This document shows positions 1 through 7,510 of a stretch of DNA of 64,000 nt, one piece after another. The stretch spans positions 62,001 to 126,000 of the forward strand of contig NZ_JAWQFO010000008.1 of NCBI RefSeq assembly GCF_033436665.1, given 5' to 3'. The notes beneath the pieces are model-generated. The model was not told the origin of the DNA. It saw only the letters and a list, made by a program, of their open reading frames with translations, and did not search any database. The translations under genes were made by a program, and so were the position numbers. The stretch comes from JAWQFO01 sp033436665 (GTDB lineage Bacteria; Pseudomonadota; Alphaproteobacteria; Rhodobacterales; Rhodobacteraceae). Each line of letters begins with the position of its first letter. Positions within the stretch are counted from its first letter, which is position 1.

Positions 1-363
1 GGGCTCGACTGGGCCGCGGCGCAGGGTGCCGACACCATCGTGACGGCGGCGGCCGACACGCCCTTCCTGCCGCCCGACCTGGTGCCGCAACTGCTGCTCG
101 CCGCGGAAGGCATGGCGCATACCCTGGCGCTGGCCGCAACGCGGGACCCTGCTGGCGACCTCAACAGGCATCCGACTTTTGGATTGTGGCCCATAGCCTT
201 GCGCGATGATCTTCGTTCGGCACTCGAAGGCGGATTGCGCAAGGTGGTGGCCTGGACCGACGCGCATGATGGCCGCGTCGCCGAATTCCCGGTCGCGGGC
301 TCCGATCCGTTCTTCAACGTGAATACGCCCGACGATCTGGCGGATGCGGAGCGACTGCTGTGA
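1..363 (+). CDS. mobA: Molybdenum cofactor guanylyltransferase MobA, C-terminal part (cut by window edge)
   Basis: The reading frame is open from the first base, so the start lies upstream of the window. MobA transfers GMP from GTP to molybdopterin to make the bis-MGD cofactor in the cytoplasm. The visible 120 residues fit the C-terminal half of the family: an AADTPFLPPDL stretch (the post-catalytic part of the nucleotidyltransferase fold), then a phenylalanine-rich segment ending in FFNVNTPDDLADAE, the usual MobA tail. The stop overlaps the GTG start of mobB (GTGA), so the two are probably translationally coupled. The N-terminal GTP-binding motif cannot be seen. Confidence 0.9.
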   Translation, partial: GLDWAAAQGADTIVTAAADTPFLPPDLVPQLLLAAEGMAHTLALAATRDPAGDLNRHPTFGLWPIALRDDLRSALEGGLRKVVAWTDAHDGRVAEFPVAGSDPFFNVNTPDDLADAERLL

Positions 364-851
364 GGCTCTACGGCGTCGTCGGCTGGAAAAACGCCGGAAA
401 GACCGGGCTGATGGAACGGCTGGTGACCGAGATCACCGGGCGGGGATTCAGCGTCTCGACGGTCAAGCACGCTCACCACAGCTTCGACGTGGACCAGAAG
501 GGCAAGGACAGCCATCGCCACCGCGTCGCCGGGGCGACCGAGGTACTGCTTGCCTCCCGCCACCGCTTCGCGCTGATGCACGAGTTGCGCGAGGCCGCCG
601 AGCCGGCGCTCGAGGTGCTTCTGGGCCATCTCGCGCCGGTCGACCTGGTGCTGATCGAAGGCTACAAGCGCGACAGTCATCCCAAGATCGAGGCGCACCG
701 TGCCGAAACCGGGAACCCCCTGATCGCGCGCGATGATCCGACGGTTCGCGCCGTGGCCAGCGACGTTCCCCTCGAACTCGACCGGCCGGTCTTCGATCTC
801 GATGACACACGGACCATCGCCGATTTCATCCTGCGCGAGGTCGGATTGTGA
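360..851 (+). CDS. mobB: Molybdopterin-guanine dinucleotide biosynthesis adapter protein MobB
   Basis: This 163-residue GTP-binding protein starts at a GTG that overlaps the mobA stop. The start of the protein is MRLYGVVGWKNAGKTGLME, whose GWKNAGKT is a P-loop typical of MobB (family form GxxnsGKTTL). STVKHAHHSFDVD and LVLIEGYKRDSHPKIE are the other conserved blocks of the family. MobB supports MobA-dependent attachment of GMP to molybdopterin, although it is dispensable in Escherichia coli. The length is normal. It sits between mobA and moeA with overlaps on both sides, a compact cofactor operon. Confidence 0.93.
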   Translation: MRLYGVVGWKNAGKTGLMERLVTEITGRGFSVSTVKHAHHSFDVDQKGKDSHRHRVAGATEVLLASRHRFALMHELREAAEPALEVLLGHLAPVDLVLIEGYKRDSHPKIEAHRAETGNPLIARDDPTVRAVASDVPLELDRPVFDLDDTRTIADFILREVGL

Positions 852-2926
852 GTGCCTTCGACACGGTGCTCGTGGTCGACTGGTCGGGCGGCAACGACCG
901 CGGACCGACCCCGGTGAAGGACGCGATCTGGGCCTGTATCGCGCGCGACGGTCGGACCGAGGAACCTGTCTACCTGCGCAACCGGCAGGTGGCCGAGGAT
1001 TGGATCGCGGCGCTTTTGGACCGCGAGATCGCGGCAGGCCGCCGCACGCTCGCCGGGTTCGACTTTCCCTTCGGTTATCCGAAGGGGTTTTGCCGGGCGC
1101 TGACCGGTAGCGACGATCCTCTGGCGCTCTGGTCCTGGCTCGAGGCGCGCGTCGAGGACAGCCCGCAAGCCAACAATCGCTTCGACCTCGCGGGCGAGAT
1201 CAATCGCGGGTTTGGCGGGTCGGGACCGTTCTGGTTCAACGGCTTGCAGCGCGACATTGACGGACTTCCGAAAACGAAGGACGGCTACCGGAACTCGTTC
1301 CCCGAACGCCGCGCATGCGAGACACGCGCCAAGGGCAGTTTCACCTGCTGGCAGCTGGGCGGAAGCGGCGCGGTCGGCGGGCAGGTCCTGACGGGGCTGC
1401 CGGTTCTGGAGCGACTTCGACGCCGCTTCGGCGCGCGCGCCTGGCCGTTCGAGCCGCTCGATGCGCATGTTGCACTGATCGAGGTCTGGCCCTCGCTGAT
1501 CCTCGGCAAGGAGCCCGAGGGACGGATCCGCGACGCCTGGCAGGTGCGCGAGATCACGCGCGCGCTGTCGGCACTGGCGCCGGACACGCTTGCCGCGATG
1601 CTCGATGTCGAGGCGCCGGAAGAGGGCTGGATCCTCGGGCTGGGTCACGAGGCCGCGCTGGACGCGGCCCGGCGCGCGCCGCCGCTGCTGCGCAACGACT
1701 GCTTCGCGCTGCCGCCCGGGGTCGATTGGACTCCGGTATCGGACGCGCTGGCGATGCTGCGGCAAAAGATCGCGCCGGTGGCAGCGGTGGCCCAGGCCAC
1801 CGTCTCGTCGGCCGCAGGGCGCATCGCCGCCGAGGATGTCACGGCCCGGCGCGCCAACCCGCCACATCCGAATGCCGCCGTAGATGGCTACGGCTTTGCC
1901 GGGGGCAGGGACGAAGGGCACCACGAGATGCAGCTTGTCGAAGGCCGCGCGGCAGCGGGGGACGCGCCCGGCGCCGTCCCGGCTGGCCACGCGGTCCGGA
2001 TCCTGACCGGAGCCGCGCTTCCGCAGGGTGTCGACACGGTCGTGTTGCAAGAGGACGTGACCGTGACGGATGGGCGCGTCGCCTTTCGCGGGCCGGTCCG
2101 GGCGGGGGCGAACACGCGCAAGGCCGGCGAGGACGTGCAGCGCGGTGACGTTGTGTTGCACCAAGGGCGGCGCATCGGCGCGGCGGACGCGGCCCTGCTG
2201 TCTGCCTGTGGTGTCGCGGAGGTGTCGGTACACGCGCCCTTGCGCGTGGCCGTGCTGTCGACCGGCGACGAGCTGTGCGAGGCTGGATCGGAGGCAGCGC
2301 CGGGCCAGATCCACGACGCGAACCGGCCGATGCTGCTGGAGTTGCTGCGCGGGTTCGGACACGATCCGGTCGATGGCGGACGCGTGGGTGACGACCGCGA
2401 CCGGCTTCGCGCGGCCCTCGATGCGGCCTCGGAGACCGCCGATGCGATTTTGACCAGCGGCGGCGCATCCGCCGGGGACGAAGATCATGTCTCGGCGCTG
2501 TTGACCGAAACCGGGTCGATGGCGCTCTGGCGCATCGCCGTGAAGCCAGGGCGGCCCCTTGCCTTGGGTCTCTGGCGCGGGAAACCCGTGTTCGGATTGC
2601 CGGGAAACCCCGTCGCAGCGATGGTTTGCACGCTGATCTTCGCACGGCCCGCCCTTTCGGTTCTGGCGGGTGGCGTCTGGACCGAACCGCAGGGGTTCAT
2701 GGTCCCGGCCGGCTTTTCCAAGCGCAAGAAACCCGGGCGGTCCGAGTTCCTGCGCGCGCGGATGCGGGACGGGAAGGCCGAGGTGTTCGCCTCCGAAGGT
2801 TCAGGCCGGATCAGCGGGCTTTCCTGGGCGGAAGGTCTTGTCGAACTGCCGATGGACGGGATGGAGATCGCGCCGGGCACGCCCGTCCGCTACATCCCGT
2901 TCGGAAGTTTCGGACTTCGATCCTGA
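848..2926 (+). CDS. moeA: MoeA-type molybdopterin molybdenumtransferase fused to an N-terminal RNase H-fold-like (DUF429-like) domain
   Basis: The protein has 692 residues, where MoeA alone is about 400. From about residue 297 it is a complete MoeA, which inserts molybdate into adenylylated molybdopterin: AAVDGYGFAG near 346 (the DGYA motif), TGAALPQGVDTVV, STGDEL near 471, the SGGASAGDEDHV block near 537 and GLPGNPVAAMV near 584. Residues 1-295 are not MoeA. They begin VLVVDWSGG and contain LAGFDFPFGYP, with two acidic strand ends that resemble DUF429/RNase H-like proteins; this assignment is inference from motif shape. The GTG start overlaps the mobB stop. A frameshift join is unlikely because one frame stays open throughout. 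The function of the N-terminal domain is unknown. Confidence 0.85.
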   Translation: MSAFDTVLVVDWSGGNDRGPTPVKDAIWACIARDGRTEEPVYLRNRQVAEDWIAALLDREIAAGRRTLAGFDFPFGYPKGFCRALTGSDDPLALWSWLEARVEDSPQANNRFDLAGEINRGFGGSGPFWFNGLQRDIDGLPKTKDGYRNSFPERRACETRAKGSFTCWQLGGSGAVGGQVLTGLPVLERLRRRFGARAWPFEPLDAHVALIEVWPSLILGKEPEGRIRDAWQVREITRALSALAPDTLAAMLDVEAPEEGWILGLGHEAALDAARRAPPLLRNDCFALPPGVDWTPVSDALAMLRQKIAPVAAVAQATVSSAAGRIAAEDVTARRANPPHPNAAVDGYGFAGGRDEGHHEMQLVEGRAAAGDAPGAVPAGHAVRILTGAALPQGVDTVVLQEDVTVTDGRVAFRGPVRAGANTRKAGEDVQRGDVVLHQGRRIGAADAALLSACGVAEVSVHAPLRVAVLSTGDELCEAGSEAAPGQIHDANRPMLLELLRGFGHDPVDGGRVGDDRDRLRAALDAASETADAILTSGGASAGDEDHVSALLTETGSMALWRIAVKPGRPLALGLWRGKPVFGLPGNPVAAMVCTLIFARPALSVLAGGVWTEPQGFMVPAGFSKRKKPGRSEFLRARMRDGKAEVFASEGSGRISGLSWAEGLVELPMDGMEIAPGTPVRYIPFGSFGLRS

Positions 2927-2981
2927 AACAATGACAAGTGCTTGCGCGGCGGTCTTGATGCACGCGCGACCCTGCGGCGCG

Positions 2982-4016
2982 TCAGTCGAACGTTCCTGCG
3001 ACCCGTCCGAGCAGCATGAAGGCGCGCGCCGTGCGGGTTTCGGCCAGCGCCGAGATCTCACCGTCCGTGGCCGTCTTTTCGAATTCGGCGAAGGTCTTGT
3101 CGAAGCGCCGCAGGAAGTGATGCGCCGCGTCGCGGAAGATCGGATCCTGTTTCATCCGGCCCGCGGTCAGCGCCAGCGACGAGCGGTCGCGGATCCCGCC
3201 CAGGGCCGCGATGGTGCGTCCGCGCGCGCCTTGGGCGAATTGCCGCCAGAACTCGGGCCGTGCCCGGTCCGGGCGCAGGTCGTCCATATAGATTCCTTCC
3301 TGCGACAGCAGCGTGAGCACGTCCTGGCTGGCCTGCACAAGCTGGGCTGCGGTCCGGTCCTTCAGCGCCCGACGCAATGCGGTAAATCCGACCTGGTCCT
3401 CGGCATTTTCCGGGAAGTTCAGGGCGCGGATGAAATCCTCTGCCGGCAGCGGCGGCGCGATGTCCTCGGCGGATGTCCCGAGGGCGAGTACCGGCTGGTC
3501 CTCGGCCTGAGGGGCAAGCGGCGGCGGGGTGAAGCTTTTGCGCGCCTCGCCGTCACGGCGCGACGAGAAGACCGCGAGCGCGGTCTCGGTTTTGCGCGCG
3601 GCCGCCGCGATTTCGTCGAGCTTGCGCGCGACCGAGGGTTCGTGCCCGATCCCGCCACCCTGCTGCTGAGCAATATAGGTCTGGCGGATCGCGTCGATCG
3701 CGGCCTGCAGGCGCTGGCTTTCCTCGCGCATGACACGCGAGGCGCGTGCGGCGGTGGCGGCGACCCAGATCATCGCGACAGGCATGAAGATCGCCACCAT
3801 CGTCATCAGGAAGCGCAGCCCATCGGGCTGGGCCTCGGGATCCGAGGGCGATAGCAGAAAGAAGAGGCCCGCCCCGATAAGCCACAGCGCCGACAGCGCG
3901 ACAGCCGTGACCTCGATCGCCGTGATCCCGCCGGACTGGGGACGGTCGTAGATGCCCAGCGGCGTCGGCCGCGATTTCGGTTCGGTCTGCTGCGAAGTCC
4001 CGGAAGGGTCGGACAT
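2982..4016 (-). CDS. Hypothetical membrane protein with two N-terminal transmembrane segments
   Basis: I do not recognise a characterised family. The 344-residue protein starts with a short proline- and charge-rich cytoplasmic stretch. Two hydrophobic segments follow at about residues 33-54 (ITAIEVTAVALSALWLIGAG) and 67-88 (FLMTMVAIFMPVAMIWVAAT). Next comes a predicted coiled region rich in Ala, Arg and Glu (RASRVMREESQRLQAAIDA) and a soluble, mostly helical C-terminal two-thirds. It ends 55 bp from moeA (convergent) and lies 15 bp downstream of greA on the same strand, so it is probably co-transcribed with greA. Confidence 0.75.
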   Translation of the reverse strand: MSDPSGTSQQTEPKSRPTPLGIYDRPQSGGITAIEVTAVALSALWLIGAGLFFLLSPSDPEAQPDGLRFLMTMVAIFMPVAMIWVAATAARASRVMREESQRLQAAIDAIRQTYIAQQQGGGIGHEPSVARKLDEIAAAARKTETALAVFSSRRDGEARKSFTPPPLAPQAEDQPVLALGTSAEDIAPPLPAEDFIRALNFPENAEDQVGFTALRRALKDRTAAQLVQASQDVLTLLSQEGIYMDDLRPDRARPEFWRQFAQGARGRTIAALGGIRDRSSLALTAGRMKQDPIFRDAAHHFLRRFDKTFAEFEKTATDGEISALAETRTARAFMLLGRVAGTFD

Positions 4017-4031
4017 GCGGGCGGTCTCCGG

Positions 4032-4502
4032 TCAGGCGTAGACGATCTTGAGAACCTCGTAGCTTTTCTCGCCGCCGGGCGTGCGCACGGTCACGCTGTC
4101 GCCTTCGTCCTTGCCGATCAGGGCGCGCGCGATGGGCGACTTGATGTTGAGCAGCCCGGCCTCGACGTTCGCCTCGTGCTCGCCGACGATCTGCCAGGTC
4201 TTCTCCTGGTCGGTGTCCTCGTCGACCAGCGTCACGGTCGCGCCGAACTTGATGGTCCCGGACATCTTCGCGGGGTCGATCACCTCGGCAAGGCCGATCA
4301 CGCCTTCGAGTTCCTTGATGCGGCCTTCGATGAACGACTGCTTCTCGCGCGCCGAGTGATACTCGGCATTCTCGGACAGGTCGCCATGTTCGCGCGCCTC
4401 GGCGATGGCCTTGATGATGGCGGGGCGCTCGACGGACTTGAGCTGCTTCAGCTCGGTCTCGAGCGCCGTGAAGCCCTTGCGGGTCATCGGTATCTTGTCC
4501 AT
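4032..4502 (-). CDS. greA: Transcription elongation factor GreA
   Basis: GreA rescues backtracked RNA polymerase by stimulating transcript cleavage from within the secondary channel. Starting at MDKIPMTRKG gives 156 residues, the usual length. Longer in-frame starts (to 4523) would add seven residues not normally present and run into a hairpin. The N-terminal coiled coil shows the conserved LSENAEYHSAREKQ and EGRIKELE. The acidic tip residues lie in DLSENAEY. The C-terminal domain has SPIARALIGKDEGDSV and the ending GEKSYEVLKI. The gene lies downstream of a VOC gene and upstream of a membrane protein on the same strand. Confidence 0.96.
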   Translation of the reverse strand: MDKIPMTRKGFTALETELKQLKSVERPAIIKAIAEAREHGDLSENAEYHSAREKQSFIEGRIKELEGVIGLAEVIDPAKMSGTIKFGATVTLVDEDTDQEKTWQIVGEHEANVEAGLLNIKSPIARALIGKDEGDSVTVRTPGGEKSYEVLKIVYA

Positions 4503-4523
4503 CCCAGACATCCATGAATTCAA

Positions 4524-4555
4524 GGCGGCCCGCCGGGGATTTCCCGGGGGCCGCC
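4524..4555 (-). terminator. Strong hairpin in the greA leader
   Basis: GGCGGCCC (4524-4531) pairs with GGGCCGCC (4548-4555), and CCGGG pairs with CCCGG inside it, leaving one bulged G and a short loop. It lies after the VOC stop and 22 bp before the preferred greA start. No T tract follows, so it may be a weak terminator, an attenuator or an RNA-stabilising element rather than a classical intrinsic terminator. Confidence 0.5.
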
Positions 4556-4637
4556 GGTCACAACTCGGGATACCTGACCCAAAGGTGCGGTGAAATGCAA
4601 GGGGGGTGCGGGATTCCCGCCAGCGCGGGCCGCGGGC

Positions 4638-5018
4638 TCAGTCGTACTGCACGACCTCGTATTCGATCCCGTCGTGGTCATGGAAGTAGAACCGCCGGCC
4701 CGGTTCGTAATCGGCGTGGTTTTTCGGCGTGAAACCGGCCGCGCTCACCGCCTTTTCCATCGCGTCGATGTCCTCGACCACGACGGCAAGATGGTTGAGG
4801 CCGCCGACGGTGGAATAGTTGTCCGACTTGTCGGATTTCAGGGCCTTGGGCGTGTAAAGCGCAAGGTAGTGATCGTCGGTACCGACATGCACCGACCGCC
4901 CGGTTTCCAGCGATGGCCCCGACCAGCGCACCTGCCAGCCGAAGAGGTCGCACATCCACGCGGCGGTCGCATCGGGGTCGGAGACGGTGTAGTTGGTGTG
5001 TTCCAGCATTGCCGGCAT
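4638..5018 (-). CDS. VOC (glyoxalase/bleomycin resistance/dioxygenase) family protein
   Basis: This 126-residue protein has a single vicinal-oxygen-chelate domain. It begins MLEHTNYTVSDPDATAAWMCDLFGW, with a metal-site-like His followed by the typical DLFGW turn. The second half has GLNHLAVVVEDIDA and FYFHDHDGIEYEVVQYD, which supply the second His and the Glu of the usual metal triad. The substrate is unknown; relatives include methylmalonyl-CoA epimerases, glyoxalases and antibiotic-binding proteins. It is divergent from soxR and preceded by a SoxR-type promoter, so it is probably induced by redox-active compounds. The start may be Met1 or Met4 (5009). Confidence 0.85.
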   Translation of the reverse strand: MPAMLEHTNYTVSDPDATAAWMCDLFGWQVRWSGPSLETGRSVHVGTDDHYLALYTPKALKSDKSDNYSTVGGLNHLAVVVEDIDAMEKAVSAAGFTPKNHADYEPGRRFYFHDHDGIEYEVVQYD

Positions 5019-5052
5019 GAGATTTTCCTTTCTTCTACATGGTTCGAGGTCT

Positions 5053-5083
5053 AGCGTAGTTTCTCAACCTAACTTCAGGTCAA
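5053..5083 (-). promoter_or_regulatory. Candidate SoxR-controlled promoter of the VOC gene
   Basis: On the minus strand TTGACC (5078-5083) and TACGCT (5053-5058) are separated by exactly 19 bp, the stretched spacing typical of MerR/SoxR-activated promoters. The stretch 5062-5079 (TCTCAACCTAACTTCAGG) matches the Escherichia coli soxS operator dyad CCTCAAGTTAACTTGAGG at 14 of 18 positions. It lies between the divergent VOC and soxR genes, 15 bp before the soxR ATG, so SoxR bound here could also repress its own gene. The match was made by eye. Confidence 0.7.
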
Positions 5084-5094
5084 GGGAATTTCGC

Positions 5095-5556
5095 ATGCCC
5101 CGAAATGAAGGCCTCAGCATCGGCGCGCTGGCGCGGCGGACGGGGCTCGCCGTCTCCGCGATCCGTTACTACGAGACCCAAGGGCTGATCCGGCCCTGGC
5201 GCAACGCAGGCGGCCAGCGCCGCTTCGATCGCGCCGACCTTCGGCGGCTGAGCTTCGTGATGATCGCCCAGCAATTCGGGTTCACCTTGCCGCAGATCCG
5301 AGCCGAACTCGACCGGTTGCCGGGCGGGCGCACGCCGACCCGCGAGGACTGGGCGCGGATCAGCGAGGGCTTCCGGGCTGCGCTCGACGCCCGCATCGAG
5401 ACGCTGGTCCGCCTGCGCGACACACTCGACGGCTGCATCGGCTGCGGCTGCCTGAGCCTGCCGACCTGCGGCCTTTACAATCCGCAGGACAAGGCCGCTG
5501 CCAAGGGTGCGGGGCCGCGATACCTCATGGGAGACACTCCGGATGCGGTCGGCTGA
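5095..5556 (+). CDS. soxR: Redox-sensitive transcriptional activator SoxR
   Basis: SoxR is a MerR-family dimer with a [2Fe-2S] cluster that activates target promoters when oxidised. The 153-residue protein has the N-terminal winged helix (LSIGALARRTGLAVSAIRYY, then GGQRRF), a dimerisation helix and the cluster ligands Cys114, Cys117, Cys119 and Cys125 in CIGCGCLSLPTC. This C-x2-C-x-C-x5-C pattern is diagnostic of SoxR. The start is the ATG at 5095; an in-frame extension to 4993 would overlap the divergent VOC gene and the operator. No soxS is nearby, as is usual outside enterobacteria, so SoxR probably acts directly on the VOC gene. Confidence 0.96.
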   Translation: MPRNEGLSIGALARRTGLAVSAIRYYETQGLIRPWRNAGGQRRFDRADLRRLSFVMIAQQFGFTLPQIRAELDRLPGGRTPTREDWARISEGFRAALDARIETLVRLRDTLDGCIGCGCLSLPTCGLYNPQDKAAAKGAGPRYLMGDTPDAVG

Positions 5557-5719
5557 TCGGACCTCTCCGTTCCCTGCCGCAAGCCTCAAGGACCAAGTGC
5601 GATACTGGTAGCGTTATAACGTGGTGTCGTGATTGCATTGGACTTCACCGTGGTTTAGCCAAGTCCAGATTTTTCTGCAGGCGCAGCCGCCGCGCCCCCT
5701 GAGAGGAGGAGCCAGCCAG

Positions 5720-7369
5720 ATGGCCGAGATCGAACGCGAAGCAATGGAGTACGATGTGGTCATCGTGGGGGCCGGCCCGGCAGGGCTGTCGGCCGCGATC
5801 CGCCTCAAGCAGCTCGATCCGGAGTGCAGCGTAGTCGTGCTCGAGAAAGGTTCGGAAGTCGGCGCGCATATCCTGTCGGGCGCGGTGCTCGATCCCATCG
5901 GTCTCAGCACGCTGATCCCGGATTGGAAGGACAAGGGTGCGCCGTTAACCGTGCCGGTGCGCGAAGACAATTTCTTCATGCTGGGCGAGGCCGGGAAACT
6001 GCGCGTGCCCAACTGGCCGATGCCCCCGCTGATGAACAACCACGGCAACTACATCGTCTCGATGGGCAACGTCTGCCGCTGGATGGCCGAACAGGCCGAG
6101 GCGCTCGGCGTCGAGATTTTCCCCGGCATGGCCTGTTCCGAAATCGTCTACGGCGACAGCGGCGAGGTGAAAGGCGTCGTCGCGGGCGAATTCGGCAAGA
6201 ACCCCGATGGCACGATCGGCGACGGGTACGAGCCGGGCATGGAACTGCACGGCAAGTACGTTTTCCTCGGCGAAGGCGTGCGCGGGTCGCTCTCCAAGCA
6301 GGTGATCGCCAAGTACAACCTCTCGGACGGGCACGAGCCGCAGAAATACGGCCTCGGCATGAAGGAAATCTGGGAGATCGACCCCGCGAAGCACCGCGAG
6401 GGCACGGTGACCCACACGATGGGCTGGCCACTGGGCAAGAACGCCGGCGGCGGGTCGTTCATCTACCATCTCGACAACAACCAGGTCTATGTCGGTTTCG
6501 TGGTGCATCTGAACTACCGAAACCCGCACCTTTTCCCCTACATGGAGTTCCAGCGCTTCAAGCATCACCCGATGGTGGCGGACCTGCTGAAGGGCGGAAA
6601 GCGTGTGGCCTACGGCGCGCGCGCGATCAGCGAGGGCGGCTACCAGTCGATGCCCAAGATGGTCGCGCCGGGCGTGGCGCTGCTGGGCTGTTCGGTCGGA
6701 ATGGTCAACGTGCCGCGCATCAAGGGCAACCACAACGCGATGCTGTCGGGCATCGCCGCCGCCGAGGCCGCGCATGGCGCGATCCGGGCCGGGCGCAGCG
6801 CCGACGAACTGGTGGCCTACGAGCGCGAGGTGCGCGAGGGCCCGATCGGGCGTGACCTGAAAAAGGTGCGCAACGTCAAACCGCTGTGGTCGAAATACGG
6901 GCTCAACGCCTCGCTGGCGCTGGGCGGGCTCGACATGTGGACGAACACGCTGGGTTTCTCTCTCTTCGGCACGCTTGGTCACGGCAAGTCCGACGCCGCG
7001 GCGACCGAGACCGCCGACAAGCACCAGCCGATCGACTATCCCAAGCCCGACGGCACACTCTCTTTCGACCGGCTGACCAACGTCTCCTTCTCCTTTACAA
7101 ATCACGAGGAAAGCCAGCCTGCGCATCTGAAACTGAGGGATCCGCAGGTGCCGGTTTCGGTCAACCTGCCGACCTACGCGGGGCCTTCGGCGCGCTACTG
7201 CCCGGCCGGCGTCTACGAATTCGTCGAGGAGGCGGGCAAGGACGCACGGTTCGTGATCAATTTTCAAAACTGCGTGCATTGCAAGACCTGCGACATCAAG
7301 GACCCGGCGCAAAACATCGTCTGGACCACGCCGCAGGGCGGAGACGGTCCGAATTATCCAAACATGTGA
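5720..7369 (+). CDS. Electron transfer flavoprotein-ubiquinone oxidoreductase
   Basis: This 549-residue enzyme passes electrons from reduced ETF (fatty acid and amino acid oxidation) to ubiquinone at the inner membrane. The FAD-binding motif VVIVGAGPAGLSAAIRL starts near residue 13. The C-terminal [4Fe-4S] ligands are visible in ARYCPAGVYEF and in NCVHCKTCDIKDPAQNI, followed by the family ending WTTPQGGDGPNYPNM. The length equals the family norm. The ATG at 5720 is preceded by GAGAGGAGGAG, a strong ribosome site; an in-frame TTG/ATG upstream would add 29 atypical residues. A hairpin at 7377-7397 may end the transcript. The family is often annotated etfD or etfQO. Confidence 0.96.
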   Translation: MAEIEREAMEYDVVIVGAGPAGLSAAIRLKQLDPECSVVVLEKGSEVGAHILSGAVLDPIGLSTLIPDWKDKGAPLTVPVREDNFFMLGEAGKLRVPNWPMPPLMNNHGNYIVSMGNVCRWMAEQAEALGVEIFPGMACSEIVYGDSGEVKGVVAGEFGKNPDGTIGDGYEPGMELHGKYVFLGEGVRGSLSKQVIAKYNLSDGHEPQKYGLGMKEIWEIDPAKHREGTVTHTMGWPLGKNAGGGSFIYHLDNNQVYVGFVVHLNYRNPHLFPYMEFQRFKHHPMVADLLKGGKRVAYGARAISEGGYQSMPKMVAPGVALLGCSVGMVNVPRIKGNHNAMLSGIAAAEAAHGAIRAGRSADELVAYEREVREGPIGRDLKKVRNVKPLWSKYGLNASLALGGLDMWTNTLGFSLFGTLGHGKSDAAATETADKHQPIDYPKPDGTLSFDRLTNVSFSFTNHEESQPAHLKLRDPQVPVSVNLPTYAGPSARYCPAGVYEFVEEAGKDARFVINFQNCVHCKTCDIKDPAQNIVWTTPQGGDGPNYPNM

Positions 7370-7376
7370 GGGGGTT

Positions 7377-7397
7377 GCGGCGCGTCTTACGCGCCGC
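7377..7397 (+). terminator. Hairpin after ETF-QO
   Basis: GCGGCGCGT (7377-7385) and ACGCGCCGC (7389-7397) form a perfect 9-bp stem with a CTT loop, 8 bp after the stop codon. The downstream sequence is TTCGTC, only weakly U-rich, so termination efficiency is uncertain. Confidence 0.5.
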
Positions 7398-7510
7398 TTC
7401 GTCGCATCGCCCGACCCGTCGGCACAACCGCGCCTGCACGGCGCGCGCCATTGCGCGTTAATCTCAACGTGATAGCCTGCTTGGAACGAAAACGACATGA
7501 GGCAGACGCC

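Noticed and set aside
677..2488. 603-residue minus-strand frame over mobB/moeA
   Set aside because: Antisense to recognised genes; high GC makes long antisense frames common. It has no recognisable motif or ribosome site.
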